Assembly (NCBI GenBank): GCA_963776055.1
Contig: CAVZLD010000013.1
Location: 632,376-696,375, forward strand
Origin: CAVZLD01 sp963776055
GTDB taxonomy: Bacteria; Planctomycetota; Planctomycetia; Pirellulales; Pirellulaceae
Direction: 5' to 3'
Length of the DNA: 64,000 nt
Part shown: piece by piece, positions 37,527 through 48,967 of the stretch
Numbering within the stretch: position 1 is the first letter of the stretch
Layout: every line of letters begins with the position of its first letter
Notes under the pieces: generated by a model
Database searches by the model: none
What the model was told of the DNA's origin: nothing
Seen by the model: the letters and a program-made list of their open reading frames with translations, nothing else
Translations under genes and position numbers: made by a program

Positions 37527-40500
37527 CTAGGCTCCATCGGGGACCGCAGCGAGTTTTATCCGCAATTCGGCCACCAAATCCTTTTCGAAGTCGGTCAAGA
37601 ACATCTCGTTCAATCCCAGTTCCTGAGCACGATGCCAGGTTTCGTTCGCCTGTTCGTTGCGGCCCAAGCGTTGCAGCACCGCTGTCAGATGCAAATAGAA
37701 GCGTGCATCATCTGAGCCGGGCAGCGAAACGGCCTGCAGCAACAGACTCGCCGCCTCGGCGTTCCGCTGTTGACGCAGCAGAATTACCGCCTTCGTGTCC
37801 AGCAGATTGGCCAGCGGTTGCCCCGCCGCCGCGATCGCCTGGTCAATCGCCACGAGGGCTTCTCGCAGGCGATCGGGATCTTCCGCCAGCAGGGCCGCCA
37901 AATTGTTCCAGGCCAGATAGTGATGACGATCGACGGCGGTCAGCTGCTGCAACAGTTCGATCGCTTCGGGCATTCGTTGCTGCTTGAGTCGCCAGTTGGA
38001 CATGGCAAACAACAGAGCGGGATGACGCGGATGTTGGGCCAGTTGCTGTTCCAACAAGGCATCAATGTCCGGCGGCAATTTGAGATCCTGGGGAACCTGC
38101 ACGAGAAGTCGCACCAGTCGGGCAGCAGCCTCCGGGTTCGGTTCGGATTGCAGCGGTTGCAGGCAAGTCTGAACCGCCTGTCGCACATCACCTTGCCGCA
38201 ACAGGAACCGAGCGTACGGTTCGCGTTCCTCGGGAAACCGATCCACAAGTCGAGCGTACCACCGTTGGCCATCGGCGGGCTGACCGACAGCGGCGTAGAG
38301 TTCTGCCAATTGTCGCATGAATCGCTTTTGTAACGATGGTTCCAGGGTCTGCTGCAGCACATTGACTGCGTATTCCTCAAGCTCGGCCTTCATCCGATCG
38401 GATTGGCCTTGCGCCTGTTGAAGCTTGGCTCGCAGTCCAATGGTCGTAAAGTTCTCGGGTGCCTGCTGCTCGAGTTTTCGCCACTCGATCTGTGCTTCCT
38501 CCACGCGCTCCTGGCGCAACAGAAACTCGATCCAGGCGACCAGGTAGCGGGGGTTCGGCTCCGGCTGATTCACGAGCCATCGCAACTGCTGCTCGGTCTC
38601 CTCAAAGCGATCCTCTTGCTCATACAGGTTGGCCAGTAGCCAATGATCATCCGGCGTTGCTTGGGCGGGATCGCGCACGAGCTCTTCCAGCAATCGGATC
38701 GCTTCCTGCACGTTTTCGGTAAAGCCCTGTCGCAGCAAGAGCATCGCCTGGGCACGCTGATTGGCGGCCTGTTGTTCCGGGTTCATCGGGTTGCGTCGCA
38801 GCAGGCTGTAGGACTCCTTGCGCGCGGCGGGCTCGACACGCCACAACAGCCAACTGGCCAGAAGACGTCGCGCTTCGACATGATTCGGATCTCTTTTGAG
38901 TACATCACGAAGCACCTCTTCCGCCCGCTCCGCTTCCAGCGGCTGCAAGAACTTCGCATATTCGAGCCGCAGGTCGAGCCGTTCCGGGGCCAGATCGATG
39001 GCTTGGGCAAACTGCTGCTCCGCCTCCGCGTGGTCACCCAGCGATTGATGAGCTCGGGCCAGCAAGCAGATGCCGTTCCGCCCCTTTCAGATCGGGATGG
39101 CTGGCGAGTCGTTCCAGCAGTGGGCGAGCGGCCGCATCCTCTCCGATCTGCAGGCAGCAGCCCAACAGACTGATCAGCGTCGACGCATCCTGCGGATCCA
39201 ACTCGCGGGCGCGTTGCAGCACGTTCGTCGCTTCGCTGCGGCGGCCATCGAGCAGCAGCAAGCGTGCCAGCCAGACTCGAGAGGCAGCGTCAAACGGCTT
39301 GAAAGCAATCTCTTCTTGCGCGCGTTCGATGGCCCAACCCAGCCGTTGCGGTTGCGGCGATCGATTCCAAGCGGTTTTTTCCGCAACTTGCTCCAGAGAA
39401 TCAGGCCGCTGGAATCGCCGCAGCCATTGCTCCGCTTCGGCGAATCGGCCTTGTCGGTGGAGTAGTCGGACCAACTGTTGCCAAAGCTCTTCCTGTCGGA
39501 ATCCACCGCGAATGGCGTGCGCGAATGACTCGATCGCTGCGTCGGGACGCCCTTCGATTTCGGCTAGGAGTCCGTCCATCCAGGCCAATCCCCGCCAGTC
39601 GGGCTGGGACTGGCGAATTTCGTCGATCAACTCACGCATGCGTTCTACATCGGGACTCTCCGCCGATCGAATGCGGAGTGCCAGGCGACGAACTTGAAAG
39701 AACTTCCATAGCACGACCGGCGGCTGCTCGATTTCCTTCAGTCGACTAATCCACCGGTCAGCCTCGACGCCGTTGCCTTGCGAGAGGGCAAGCTCCGCCA
39801 GTTGCGACAACCATTGCGTGCTATCCGGCTGCTTGGCCAACAATGCCAAGAGCGCTTCGTGCACGTTGCTGGAGATTCCCTTCTGATACGCTAACAGCAG
39901 CCGAGCGCGTGGCAACCATAACGAGGAGGAATCCGAGTCCTGATCGGCACCCTCGACGAGCATCGCTTCGGCCTCCTCGAACTGTCCCCTCATCCCCAGC
40001 AGGACCACTCGCCAAGCAGTTGCTTGCAGCGGTTCCTTCGTCAGCGTTTCGACCCGCTGCAACGCTCGGTCGGCATCGGCCGAACGACCGAGATTCTCAT
40101 AAAGAAAAACCAGGTTCAGCCAGAGTGGCAAGACCTCCGCATGTCCTTGCTCCGCAGTACGCAGGAGCTGCATCACCGGTTCGACGGCGGCGATGCCGTC
40201 GCGGGCCAGCAGCAGTTGCGCCTGCGCCAACTGAAGCTCCCAGGCATCTGGCACGGCCGACTGCGCCTGATCCAATGTTTGTTCGACCGGATCCCAGTTA
40301 CGATCGGTCGGAGCGAGTTGCAGTTGGCGATCCATCTGCAATTGGGCCAGAATCCGCCACAGATTGCCGGGCTGTGCAGCTCTGTTCGATGGCCAATTGG
40401 CACATCGTCAGCGCTTCCCGATCGCGTCCCAGTGCGAACAGCGCTTGTGCGGCTCCCAGGCGAGCAGCCGCGGACTGGGGCGCAATCTCCAAGGCTTTCC

Positions 40501-41887
40501 GAAAGCAATCGACTGCGTTTTCCCATGCTTCTCGTCGCAACTCGAGTTGGCCCCATTCCAAACGAGCCTGGAACGGAACGGAATCTTCGACGCGGACACC
40601 GGATCGCCGCTTGGCCGTCGTCGCGACGCGCTGCAGCAGTTCGATCGCCCTGTCGTCCTGGCGACGGGCGATTGCCAACCGCGCAGCCAGGAGATCCCGC
40701 GAACTGATCAGCGCATCGGTCTCCGCCATATTCTTGTTGGCGATTCGCTGTGAGAGCGCCGTGCTGACCGACGCCAATTCCTGTTCCGCTTCGTCCAGTC
40801 GCTGCAGATTGATCAGCGCCCCAACGAGCCGCAGTTGGAGTAGCAGTTGGCCCGAACGAGCTGACTCCTTGCCCCTTTGCCAGGTTTCGACCGCGCGTTC
40901 CACGTCACCCAAGCGAAAGAGGCAGTCCCCCCACCCCAGGTACGCCCGCGCGTCGTCCGGATGGGTCTCGACCAACCGACGATAGAAGCCCACGGCCTCG
41001 TCGGTGGCGTCTTGCTGTACCGCCCATTCAGCCGCAGCCAACAAGACGTCTGGTTCCTCCGGCGCCAGCCGCAAGGCCTGCCGCAGATCGGCGCTCGCTT
41101 CCTCCGGTTGATACTGCATTCGATACTGAAACCGAGCCAGATGCGCTTCGAAATCCTCGGAGGCACCCTGCACCAATTCATCCATCACCTCATCGGCGCG
41201 CTGAGCCGCCAGGTTGGATACCGCGCCGGGCGATTCTCGGTAAAGCCGGGCCAGAGCCTGGGCGACGGCCAGATCGCTGGGTTCGTTGCGCTGAACCTGT
41301 TGCAGCTCCTGAAGAACCTCCTCGGTGACAAGCGGCTCGCCTTGGCGAAGCTGGCTGTACGCGCGCAGGGCACGCAGCTTCGACGCATGCGTCTCGGTGG
41401 GATTCCGATTCAGAATCTCGTCTGCCTGTTTCTCCGCGAGACGGAACTGTTGCGTTTCGAGGAACAGCTCCGTGAGTCGCAGCTGTAGATCCACTCGATC
41501 GGGTGCCGCGCCGATAGCGCGGTAATACCATTGGATCACCGTCGGCTTTTCCTGCCGACGCGTAACCGCCTGATCGTACGACTGGGCCAAACGAATCAAC
41601 GTTTCCGCTCGCTGCGAATCCTCCAGATCCATTTGCAGCAAACGGTACAGATAACCGGTCGCCTTCTTCGGCTCGCCATCGGCGATACACCGATCCGCCT
41701 CCGCGGAGAGCGCTATGGCCACGCGACCCACCTGAAGCGAGTGCCAGAAATAGACCGCGGGAATCAGCACAGCCAGCAGCGTGAGGGAGACGATCAACAG
41801 CCGGACGTTCAGCTGCCGCCGTCGTCGCGGATGGCGATCGGACCGCTGCGGATTGCGCGTCGATTCGTGAGACGTGGAAGAGGACAT
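37527..41887 (-). CDS. Very large membrane-anchored TPR protein (about 1452 residues), frameshifted twice
   Basis: One reconstructed gene in three frames. An arginine-rich start is followed by a membrane helix (LLIVSLTLLAVLIPAVYFW), then about 1400 residues of TPR-type helical repeats (LEIAPQSAAARLGAAQALFA, LDPQDASTLISLLGCCLQIG, HYLAWNNLAALLAEDP). The repeats would face the periplasm. Breaks near 40376 (EQ to AAQPGNLWRILAQLQ) and near 39062 (RHLL to LARAHQSLGDHAEAE) are each explained by one extra base. Large TPR proteins in exosortase loci (PrsT-like) are thought to scaffold synthesis and export. Its place between the chain-length kinase and EpsI fits that. Confidence 0.8.
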
Positions 41888-41907
41888 GTTCTATTTCGCG
41901 TGTGAAA

Positions 41908-44152
41908 TCAACGCTCGTATGCGTAACTGCCGTAGCGCCGAGCGTACTGGCGCGCGGGAACGCCGTTGAGCACCGTGCCGATCGGGCGGGCTCCAACGGA
42001 AATCAAGCGTTTGTAGGTCATCTTGATGTGGCTTTCACGACTGACATCCCGCATCGCACAGATCAACGTTCCGTCGGCATCCCGAGCCATCACCATCGCT
42101 TCGCTCGCGGCGAGCACCGGGGGGGTATCGACGATCACGAAGCGGTAATGTAGCCGAGCCTGTTCCAGCAATCGGTGAAAGCGATCGCTGCCAAGGAGTT
42201 TGTGCGGACTGCGAGTGAGTTTTCCGGCAGGCAGGATATGCACATGTTCGCTCCAATGGCGGTTGATCGCCTCCCGCAGTCGAGCACTCCCATCCAGAAC
42301 ACCGGCCAGACCAGGCTCCAGATCGATCTGAAAGATTCGATGGATGTCGGGCGACCGCATGTCACCGTCGATCAACAAGCGTCGCCTGTCCGGAGGACCG
42401 GGCCAGGCTGACGGCCAATTGCGCCGCGACACTACTCTTTCCTTCGCCCGACACAGCACTCGACACCGCCAGCACCCGCATATCTTCGGGTTCGTGGGCC
42501 AGGAACAGACCAGTCCTTAAGCTGTCAATGCTCTCTTCGAAAAGACTCAACTGGTAACCATTGCCGCGATTCGCATTCTGCATGGTGGTGCTGGAGCGGG
42601 CGGGCAGGCGCGCAATCTCCCCGACGACGGGCGGCGCAGTGTCCTGCTGCAGTTGGTCCGCACTTGTCACTCTGCGAACCGATCGTTCCCACAAGGCACA
42701 GAGTCCGAAGGGGAGTCCGAGGCTGCCGGCCAGCGCGACCAGCAGCAGTTTCCACGGGAGATCTTCCTCCGGCGTTTTGGGAGCGACAGCATTCTGAATC
42801 GGTTCCACGCGGGCGGGAGCGGACATTTCGGTGGTCAGCTGCGCCACGCGCTGCGAGATGATGTCCAGCACTTGCTGTTTCGTTGCAATTCGGCCTGTTT
42901 GAATCGCAGGTCCATCGTCTGACCACCCGACTGATTCAAGCCTTCCACGAGTGCCTCGTAATTCTCGTTCATACTCTGGACGATCAGCTTTTGCGTTTCC
43001 AACTGGGTCTTGAGTCGATCCAATTCCTGGCGTCGTTCCAATCCCGCCAGTGACCTCCATCTCCTCTCGCACTTGCGGACGCGCGGCCTCGCGAAGGCTC
43101 TGCAGTGCACTTTCCAACTGTCGAATTTCCTGCTCCACTCGATTGTAGCGCCGATTGTCGGCTGCTTCGGCAGATGCCGAAGCAGTCTGATTCAACAAAG
43201 CCCGCTTCCGACTCAGCTCCGACAAAACCTCCTGGATTTCCGGACGTTGATCGATTTCTCGTTGAACCAGCACTTCCGGCACCGCAGTAACGCTCGAATC
43301 GGCATCCGCCAATGCAGCGACTTGTGCCTCCAGGACCTTGTGATCGACCTGAGCGCGGGCCATGTTCCCCTGAATGTCCTTCAAGGGATTTTCGCTGATT
43401 ACAATCCCTCCCTCCGCGAAGGCGGAGGCTGCTTGCGCCGGATCACTCGAAACAAGTTGCTTCTGCAACTGGCGGAGTTCCGTTTGCAGCATCCGGATTT
43501 CTTCTGCCCGCCGAATCTTCTCCTGCTCCAGATGAGCGATCACCGAGCGCGCTTGATCGTTGCGTGTTTCGATGCGAAGATCGAAATAGGCTTTGACCAC
43601 CTCATCCACCAAGCGAGCCGCGCTCTCCGGGTCCGGTCCGGCATAGGCAATTTCCAACAGCTCCGAATCACCTTTCGGAGCGATCATCAAACCTTTTCGT
43701 GCCAGCCACTCCACCTTATCGCGCTTTCGCTGCAACTCCGGCATCTCCGCGATTTCCGGAATCCGCATCACTCGGCCGAGGATCAGTGGACTGCGCAGCA
43801 ACTCGATCTGTGTCTGCAGGTACTTCTTCGTTGCATCCCGGTCGCCGGCTTCCTTCTCCGGAAATGCGACATAGGGCTGCGAGCCCCGGATTTGCAGCCA
43901 AGCTGACGCGCGGTATTGGGGCTCGAACAGATGCATCACCAGCGCGGTCGAGCCGACCATCAACAGAATCGTGACCGGCACCAGAACCTTCCACCAGTGA
44001 GTAAATACCGTGAGAAAGAAACGCGATGACACATCCTGCTCCGCCGCACCGCGGTTCGCCCAGCGATGCCTTACGGTATCTCCTCCCCCGGCAGTTGGGC
44101 GAGCCAGTTTCACGGGGCGGGAGGTTATTTCCATCTGTTTTTCATCTGACAT
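41908..44152 (-). CDS. Wzc-type chain-length determinant / tyrosine autokinase, frameshifted
   Basis: About 747 residues when repaired. The Wzz-like part has a first helix (VLVPVTILLMVGSTALVMHL), ASAWLQIRGSQPYV and long coiled coils; a second helix (LLLVALAGSLGLPFGL) precedes the BY-kinase. Kinase motifs: Walker A SSAVSGEGKSSVAAQLA, Walker A' LLIDGDMRSPDIHRIF and Walker B RFVIVDTPPVLAASEAM. The extreme C-terminus has a small tyrosine cluster (QYARRYGSYAYER), the usual autophosphorylation tail. Frame breaks near 43053 (extra base), 42882 (missing base) and 42376 (extra base). It governs polysaccharide chain length and export with the Wza-like protein. Confidence 0.87.
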
Positions 44153-44184
44153 GAGAATTCACCGAAGAGCGGAACGGAAAACTT

Positions 44185-45108
44185 TTACACTTCCGAACGA
44201 TTGCGGTCGACCAGCTCGCCCATCCCCATCACTTCAACCTGCCGGAACAGTCGTGATAGATAGGCCAACACCAAGGCAAAAAACACGGTGGCCATTCCGA
44301 TCATTAACCAGCCGGCCAGGTCGTGGTTGAATCGCTGAATGACCTCTTCTTGCGCCGCGTACCGATACAGCAGCCCCGTGATCACGATTCGGAAAGCATT
44401 CGCTAACAGCGCGATCGGAATCACGCTTGCCAAGAGCAAGACCTTTTCCCACAGGTCCCGACGCGTGGCGACCACGTAGGCAAAGGCGAGGGCGAAGGTC
44501 CCGAGAAAGATCCGCAATCCCGAACAGGCCTGCTCCACCTCCAGTTGGTGCGTCCCGATCAGAATCGTGGTTCCCTCTGCGAAAGCTGGCTGCCCCAGAC
44601 ACTGCAAGAGAAAACAACTTAGCGCTGTCGCGACACGTTGCAGCGGAACGCTCAACAGTCGTTCCACTTGAAACGGCAGCGGCACCATGAAAAACAAGAA
44701 GACAATCGACGGCGCAGCCCAATACAACCACGACCGGCCGCCAAGCAGATGAACAACCCCGGCAACCCAGAGGATCAGCGAGTAGCCATCGAGCGAGTCG
44801 AAGGAATATCGCAAACCGATGTAACGCAGCAGCACGCTCCCAGCGATCCACGCGAGTCCCCAAGGACTGAATTCGAGCGGGACGCCCTGGATCTGGTCCC
44901 GGCGTAGCCAAAGGAAGCCAATCGCCAACGGGATCACCAGCACGCCGTGCGAATAGTCCGGCTCACGCATCCAGATCGATGCGAGCTCCAACAACGTCGG
45001 CCCGTATGACCACAGAAAGACGGCGCCGAGCACGATTAGGCCGAGCGTCTGGGCCGAACGTAAACCGGCCATGACGTTCGTCAAAGATCGGTTCGGCTGC
45101 GTGGACAT
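44185..45108 (-). CDS. xrt: Exosortase
   Basis: This 307-residue integral membrane cysteine protease/transpeptidase has about eight helices. The catalytic triad is visible: Cys195 in VEQACSGLRI, Arg240 in NAFRIVITGLL and His262 in FNHDLAGWLMI. The early family motif EPDYSHGVLVIPLAI is present. Exosortases cut proteins carrying a C-terminal PEP-CTERM-like signal and are normally found with exopolysaccharide genes, as here. None of the proteins in this window ends in such a signal, so its substrates are elsewhere. It is the first gene of the minus-strand operon, with GGGCGGAGAGT just before ATG 45108. Confidence 0.93.
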   Translation of the reverse strand: MSTQPNRSLTNVMAGLRSAQTLGLIVLGAVFLWSYGPTLLELASIWMREPDYSHGVLVIPLAIGFLWLRRDQIQGVPLEFSPWGLAWIAGSVLLRYIGLRYSFDSLDGYSLILWVAGVVHLLGGRSWLYWAAPSIVFLFFMVPLPFQVERLLSVPLQRVATALSCFLLQCLGQPAFAEGTTILIGTHQLEVEQACSGLRIFLGTFALAFAYVVATRRDLWEKVLLLASVIPIALLANAFRIVITGLLYRYAAQEEVIQRFNHDLAGWLMIGMATVFFALVLAYLSRLFRQVEVMGMGELVDRNRSEV

Positions 45109-45692
45109 ACTCTCCGCCCTCGTAAGTTATCGTTACTCGCCGCGGCACGGCACAGGCCATCCCGAGTTTGTGGGTCTTGCGGTAAGCTGACGTCGGCGGC
45201 CCGACCGGGCACCCGCATCCGCCTCGGACGGATTCGAGACCGGGCGTTGCCGACACCAAATCGGCTCAACATCCCCCGGCAGCTGGCCCCACAGCGGTCG
45301 CCCAAGGTGTCGCCGGATGGACCACCAGAGAAGGCAGAAAAGCGTCGCCCGCCAGACCGACGTTGGGGGGTCGCCCTGAATGCCCTGATACCTCCTGAAG
45401 AATTCGAACTCAGTCTAGTTGTGTTGATCGGAGTGTCAAGGAAACGAACGGATCACTGCGAGGTGCCCGCCTGCCTCTGCTTGTTCCACTGGTTTGAGCA
45501 ATTGGTGTGCCGGTAGGCTAAGTTTGCTTGACTTGCAGCCGCCGTCTGCAATACTCGGTGCGGATGCAAGGTTCTTTTTACCTTACCATCTCCTGGGAAG
45601 GTCGGTCCCCCGTCGTTAGGGGTTTGGCCGCCGCAAGTTCGCAAGTTGCCAAAACACCACGTCCTGTTGCCAACGGACCACGAGACGGGCCC
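45109..45692. promoter_or_regulatory. Divergent control region of the exosortase operon and the NusG-like gene
   Basis: 584 bases lie between two divergent start codons and no conserved gene is seen in them. It should hold the promoter of the 17-kb polysaccharide operon (minus) and of the NusG-like gene (plus, listed separately). The sequence TTATCGTTAC at 45127-45136 resembles TTACGTTAC found upstream of two other genes of the locus. An AT-rich patch at 45395-45440 is a plausible site for the minus-strand promoter, without a clear match. Confidence 0.45.
45528..45555 (+). promoter_or_regulatory. Candidate sigma-70-type promoter of the NusG-like gene
   Basis: TTGACT at 45528-45533 and AATACT at 45550-45555 are separated by 16 bases. 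They match the -35 and -10 consensus in five and four positions, and lie about 140 bases before the chosen start codon. Confidence 0.45.
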
Positions 45693-46250
45693 ATGCCGAT
45701 CCTGGAAGCCGAAACCCCGCTGCATCCGGCCAATCTGTTGACGGAATTGAGTGCCGAGGAGTCTTCCCGTAGATGGTGGGCTGTCTACACGAAGGCCCGT
45801 CAGGAAAAGGCCTTCGCCCGGCAACTCCACGCGATCGGAATTCCGTTTTACCTCCCGCTTGTGCCGAAGGACAATCTGATCCGGGGACGTCGAGTCCAGT
45901 CACACATCCCTCTATTCGGGGGATATGTATTCCTGTTTGGCGATGAGGAAGAACGCGTCAAGAGCTTGACGACGAACCGGATTTCCAGCCTTCTGCCGGT
46001 AGAAGACCAGCAGCAGATGCGACACGACCTGCTGCAGGTCGCGACGCTCATTCAGATGAATGCCCCGCTGACGGTGGAGCGGCGATTGAGCGCCGGTAAT
46101 CGCGTGCGGATCCGACGCGGACCGATGGAAGGGCTCGAGGGAGAGGTGATCACGCGACGTGGAAAAGTCCGACTGCTGGTCGCCGTCACGATGCTGCAGC
46201 AGGGCGTCTCGGTCGAGATCGACGACTTCCTGCTGGAGCCATTGGATTGA
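45693..46250 (+). CDS. NusG/RfaH-like transcription antitermination protein
   Basis: About 185 residues. The NGN domain is RWWAVYTKARQEKAFARQL, GIPFYLPLVPKDNLIRGRR and IPLFGGYVFLFG; the C-terminal KOW domain is GNRVRIRRGPMEGLEGEVI. This is the specialised NusG paralog type found in capsule and exopolysaccharide loci, which binds RNA polymerase and keeps it moving through long operons. It is divergent from the exosortase operon, its likely target. The frame is open from 45528; ATG 45693 begins just before the NGN domain, and ATG 45564 is an alternative. Confidence 0.88.
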   Translation: MPILEAETPLHPANLLTELSAEESSRRWWAVYTKARQEKAFARQLHAIGIPFYLPLVPKDNLIRGRRVQSHIPLFGGYVFLFGDEEERVKSLTTNRISSLLPVEDQQQMRHDLLQVATLIQMNAPLTVERRLSAGNRVRIRRGPMEGLEGEVITRRGKVRLLVAVTMLQQGVSVEIDDFLLEPLD

Positions 46251-46428
46251 GTGGCGGTCGCCGAACGACTCTCACCCTCATCGACCGTGGTGCGACAACC
46301 TTGGTAACGCAGCGCGGCGAGGCACCCCGCTACGACGGAAGCGCAGCACTTCGTCGCCCTTTCTGCTCAGATGAAACGTCGCCACGAACGCGATCTGTCC
46401 GTGCGATCCGCGAACGAAGGCCAAGGGT

Positions 46429-47779
46429 CTATCGGAATCGCAGACTTGCATCGGATGGAGCCGCCGTTGCGGTCCCCACGCGGAGGGGCGTCGCGTTTTC
46501 CGTCGCGAACCGGAGAGTGGTCGTTGACGGGGCAGCGGTCCTGGCGTTCGGTACGGCCTGCCCGAGCGTCTCCGAGGCAGTCGTCCGGGGGGGCAGCACC
46601 GCCGAGATCTTGAACGAGGGAACCTCCAGATCGACCACCGATCGCGGCGGCGGCCAAGGGCGCCGTCGGGGCTCGTTTCTGGATGAGTGGCTGCTCCGCG
46701 GATTCGGCCGGAGTGTCGGCAGCGGCCAGGGGCGGCGGCAGTTCAACCGCGGCAATCATCTCCGTGGCCGACCGATGGACCGGGTCGGAGCGGAGGGCAA
46801 GCCGTTCCGGTTGGGGCTCGTCTGCCTCGGGGGCGGGCGACGCCATGGCAGGAAGCGTTGGTTCACGGGTGGAGTCGAGGATCGCGGCCATCAATGGGCG
46901 AGCGGCCTCTGTCGCTGACTCCATCGCCCGCTCCATCGGTTCCTCTGTCTCCTCCACAAGCACCATCTTCTGGTCCATCTCTCGGCGCGGTACGTTCACC
47001 TCCCACAAGTGGCGGGAGTTCGTCTGTGCTGTGGACTCGAGCTCCACCGATGGCGGCAAGACCGGGTCATCGACGAGCTGGTCGGCGAGCGACTGTTTTT
47101 CTACCGGCTTCTCCAGGGGCGGTGTCACACTGTTTTTCACCGAACGAGTCGACTCCACGTCGGGTGACATCGGTTGGTAGCTCGTATCATCCTGCGGCAC
47201 GATATCCGGGATGAGCAGCGGGTCCAAATCGGATTCCTCCTCATCGACGGATGGGAATGCGGACTCCGACTCGTCCAGTAAGGGCGACGGTGCGGCGTCC
47301 TGACTTGCGGGATCCTCGGTCACCGATTCGAACTCCTGAAATTCTTCAACGTCCGTTGCCTCGTCCAAATCTGGATCGGCTTGTTCGGCTGGAATCTCCG
47401 CGGGCATCTCTTCAGCGGGTATCGCTGTTGGTGCGGGTTGAACAACTTCCTCGACGACCACCGCCCCTTCATGGTAGACCGGCTGGTTACATTGCGAGGG
47501 GCACTGCGCCGGCCATTGGTTCCAACAGGTCGGCTCAAAGCCAAAGCACGGCGGCTCCACGGGGCAGTAAGGGCCGTGGGTCTTGGCAATGATTCGCCCG
47601 GTATGAGGACTGTGGTAGTACGGGCGATAATGCTCGGCCGCTTGCTTCCCCAGGAAGTTGTAGTGCGCGAAGTGGTACGAGTGGGCACAACCATGGAAGA
47701 ACACGGTTGTGGTTGACAGGACCACTAGAGCCATCCGGGTCAACCAGGCGTTGATCTGCGTTGAGTGCATGGTTCTCAT
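46429..47779 (-). CDS. Predicted Pro/Glu-rich lipoprotein of unknown function, frameshifted
   Basis: About 449 residues. A hydrophobic N-terminal signal ends in FFHGC, a lipobox-like site, so it is probably a lipoprotein. A short Cys/Tyr/His-rich block follows (HSPHTGRIIAKTHGPYCPVE, then CFGFEPTCWNQW). The middle ~200 residues are acidic and proline-rich, likely disordered. Near 46632 one extra base shifts the frame; the other frame ends VDLEVPSFKISAVLPPRTTA...APSDASLRFR. I recognise no family. Its position between the Wza-like gene and the operon suggests a role in export of the polysaccharide at the cell envelope. Confidence 0.65.
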
Positions 47780-47884
47780 TACCTTGCAAGAGTTCTGCGA
47801 CATCCCTCGATGCCGCTTGAGTTCGCCGCGGGCGGGCCGACTCCTACTCCACTGCTCTTGGTTATCGATTACACGAAGGTCTTC

Positions 47885-48967
47885 TTACGTTACAGACCCG
47901 TGATTCAACCGGTTGCCACCACCTTGCAGGACCGGGCCGGAGAACCGAGTGACGGCTCCCACGCCGAGCAGCGAGAATCCCATGATGCGCTCGAGCGGAG
48001 CGGTGATCTTGGCGATCTGCGTATCGAAAGCCACCCACTTGTCCTCGGCAATGAACACGCGATCGCCCGGCAGCAACTGGTAGTTCGTCTGCGGCGAACC
48101 GCGTTCGGTGATTTCGTACCAGTCGACCGGCAGGACCTGCAGGCTGCAGACGTCGGTCGTCGGCCGGGCGATCCAGATTCGCTTGGAGGAAACTTGTTCC
48201 AGTCCTTGAATGTTGGAAATCGCATCCAACACGGTCTCATTGCCGGTCACGGGAAAGCGGAAGACTCCATCGCCCAAACCGGCTCCCTGCAAGACGACGT
48301 AGTAGACCTTGCTGTTGAAGGACTGCACGGTCAGGGAGATTTCCGGGTCTTCCAGGTACGCTCGCAGATACTCTTCGATCGCAAATTTCGCCTGGGCAAC
48401 CGTCCTTCCCACGACCGGGACACTGCCATACGAACCGAGCGTGATCGTTCCATCGGGTTGCACGAGGAATTCGCCAAAGATCTGCTGCGAAGCCGCCATC
48501 TGTGCCAGCGCCACGGCGACACCCGGATCGGCCAGATATTTTCGAAGGTGCTCGAGGATCGCATCCTCACACTCCTCCACCGTCAAGCCGGCCACGGGGA
48601 CTGACCCGTAATCGACCCCAAGGTTGACGGTTCCACCCGGCTCGATCGAATAGGCGCCCGAGATCCCAGCATCGGGAAGCGTGCCGCTAACCTGAATCGA
48701 GAGGACATCCAGCGTCTTGAGACGGTAGGGCGCCTTCGGCACGATATGCACGCCCTCGATCAGCAGGACGTCAGGTGGTTCGATGATGTACTCCGGCAGC
48801 ACTACCTTCGATAGTTCGCGAGGCATGCTTTCGTAGACCGGAGGCAGTCGATCGAGGCCGAACGCCGGATCATCTCGATGCGTCGTATGACAGCCTGTGG
48901 CAACGATCCCCCAGCAAAGGGTCAAAAGACCGATCTGCCACCGAATTCTTCCGTGAATTCCACTCAT
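47885..48967 (-). CDS. Polysaccharide biosynthesis/export lipoprotein (Wza family)
   Basis: This 360-residue protein has a lipoprotein signal (LLTLCWGIVATGC). The poly-export domain follows (LKTLDVLSIQVSGTLPDAG, YSIEPGGTVNLGVDYGSVPV), with SLBB-like repeats (GTITLGSYGSVPVVGRTVAQ and NIQGLEQVSSKRIWIARP). The C-terminus has an amphipathic stretch rich in Gly (RIMGFSLLGVGAVTRFSG). It should form the outer-membrane exit for the polysaccharide and work with the Wzc-like kinase. It lies upstream of the lipoprotein gene on the same strand with a 105-base gap. Confidence 0.9.
   Translation of the reverse strand: MSGIHGRIRWQIGLLTLCWGIVATGCHTTHRDDPAFGLDRLPPVYESMPRELSKVVLPEYIIEPPDVLLIEGVHIVPKAPYRLKTLDVLSIQVSGTLPDAGISGAYSIEPGGTVNLGVDYGSVPVAGLTVEECEDAILEHLRKYLADPGVAVALAQMAASQQIFGEFLVQPDGTITLGSYGSVPVVGRTVAQAKFAIEEYLRAYLEDPEISLTVQSFNSKVYYVVLQGAGLGDGVFRFPVTGNETVLDAISNIQGLEQVSSKRIWIARPTTDVCSLQVLPVDWYEITERGSPQTNYQLLPGDRVFIAEDKWVAFDTQIAKITAPLERIMGFSLLGVGAVTRFSGPVLQGGGNRLNHGSVT

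Noticed and set aside
47765..48604. 279-codon plus-strand frame across the Wza-like gene
   Set aside because: Antisense shadow of a clear polysaccharide-export gene.
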